Assembly (NCBI GenBank): GCA_003661015.1
Contig: QMVI01000011.1
Span: 1-14,204, forward strand
Source: Methanosarcinales archaeon
Lineage (GTDB): Archaea; Halobacteriota; Methanosarcinia; DSM-18856; Methermicoccaceae
Length of the DNA: 14,204 nt
Reading direction: 5' to 3'
Part shown: piece by piece, positions 13,911 to 14,204 of the stretch
Numbering within the stretch: position 1 is the stretch's first letter
Layout of the letters: the number at the start of each line of letters is the position of its first letter
Translations under genes and position numbers: made by a program
Notes under the pieces: generated by a model
Told to the model about the DNA's origin: nothing
Databases searched by the model: none
Seen by the model: only the letters and a program-made list of their open reading frames with translations

Positions 13911-14204
13911 AAGAGACAAGACAGAACATTTCCAAACATTCGACAGTAATGCTCATTTCTTTTGTTGTTGCTTCCCTCCTAAACTATGTTTTCAATGTCT
14001 CGATGGGCTGGATTCTCACACCTGCAGAGTATGGTATGCTTGGTGTATTTCTCTCCCTCTCCTACATTCTCAGTGTCTTCGTGAGTTCTGGAATACCGCC
14101 CTCAATTGCTTTATCCCTTTCATCCTCAAAACAAAAACAAACAGATGTAAAAAAGACGATAGAGACTGGAATTTTTGCAAACATAGTTATAGGGATTGTC
14201 CTCT
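13907..14204 (+). CDS. Polysaccharide flippase (Wzx/PST, MOP superfamily), 3'-truncated by window end
   Basis: The ATG at 13907 overlaps the upstream TGA (ATGA), and the frame is open to the last base, giving 99 codons. The sequence MKETRQNISKHSTVMLIS leads into the first helix. It is followed by LLNYVFNVSMGWILTPAEYGMLGVFLSLSYIL, the opening typical of Wzx-like oligosaccharide-lipid flippases (a gating helix pair with a P-x-E-Y-G turn), then SSGIPPSIALSLSS and a second helix. These proteins move polyprenyl-linked sugars across the membrane. It would supply the outside-acting GT-C protein of the same operon. Only about a quarter of the usual ~400-500 residues is visible. Confidence 0.85.
   Translation, partial: MKETRQNISKHSTVMLISFVVASLLNYVFNVSMGWILTPAEYGMLGVFLSLSYILSVFVSSGIPPSIALSLSSSKQKQTDVKKTIETGIFANIVIGIVL

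Noticed and set aside
1..14204. CRISPR arrays, insertion sequences, integrase or attachment sites, and pyl genes
   Set aside because: No regularly spaced repeats, transposase-like frames or terminal inverted repeats were seen; the two tRNAs have UCG and GGC anticodons and no pylT, pylS or pylBCD-like sequence is present.

Overview
The window looks like a chromosomal segment of a euryarchaeote. The evidence is archaeal TATA-box promoters, several apparently leaderless genes, a deoxyhypusine synthase, a Hel308 helicase, an archaellin with a class III signal peptide, an aconitase-X small subunit (archaeal mevalonate pathway) and tRNA genes without encoded CCA. I cannot name the genus; a methanogen, ANME or Archaeoglobi-like relative would fit. 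There is no insertion sequence, CRISPR array or phage gene. Once moaB is read through its UAG codons, no gene-free stretch exceeds about 300 bases.

Layout. (1) 1-697: the 3' part of an aconitase-X swivel-domain gene, overlapped by a small lipoprotein gene. (2) 703-883: tRNA-Arg(UCG) and tRNA-Ala(GGC). (3) 997-1932 (+): deoxyhypusine synthase, convergent with a minus-strand pair hel308 - moaB (4657 to 1929). (4) 4706-5400 (+): a DUF167/YggU protein and a TOPRIM protein, divergent from hel308 across one shared TATA element. (5) 6649-5414 (-): a duplicated MgtE-type transporter. (6) 6795-7436 (+): an archaellin with strong promoter, ribosome binding site and terminator. (7) 7536-14204 (+): a tightly packed surface-polysaccharide or protein-glycosylation operon. 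It holds a GT4-like glycosyltransferase, a SAM methyltransferase, a large GT-C/YfhO-like membrane protein, a secreted or anchored protein of unknown fold, and the start of a polysaccharide flippase.

Main observation. Two genes, moaB and the glycosyltransferase, look broken under the standard code. Each is intact end to end if UAG is read as an amino acid. Each has two in-frame UAGs, four in all, with no other stop or frameshift, and family-typical sequence resumes in frame after each UAG. None of the 13 gene ends visible here uses UAG as terminator (7 UAA, 6 UGA). The simplest explanation is that UAG is a sense codon in this organism. Pyrrolysine is the leading candidate, since it is the known archaeal use of UAG, but no pyl gene lies in the window and the inserted residue cannot be proved from DNA.

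How the genes work together. Region 7 probably builds and exports a surface glycan. The cytoplasmic glycosyltransferase and methyltransferase would make or decorate a lipid-linked sugar, the flippase would turn it over, and the GT-C protein with its secreted partner would act outside. The archaellin just upstream has three N-glycosylation sequons and could be one acceptor. That link is inference from position only.
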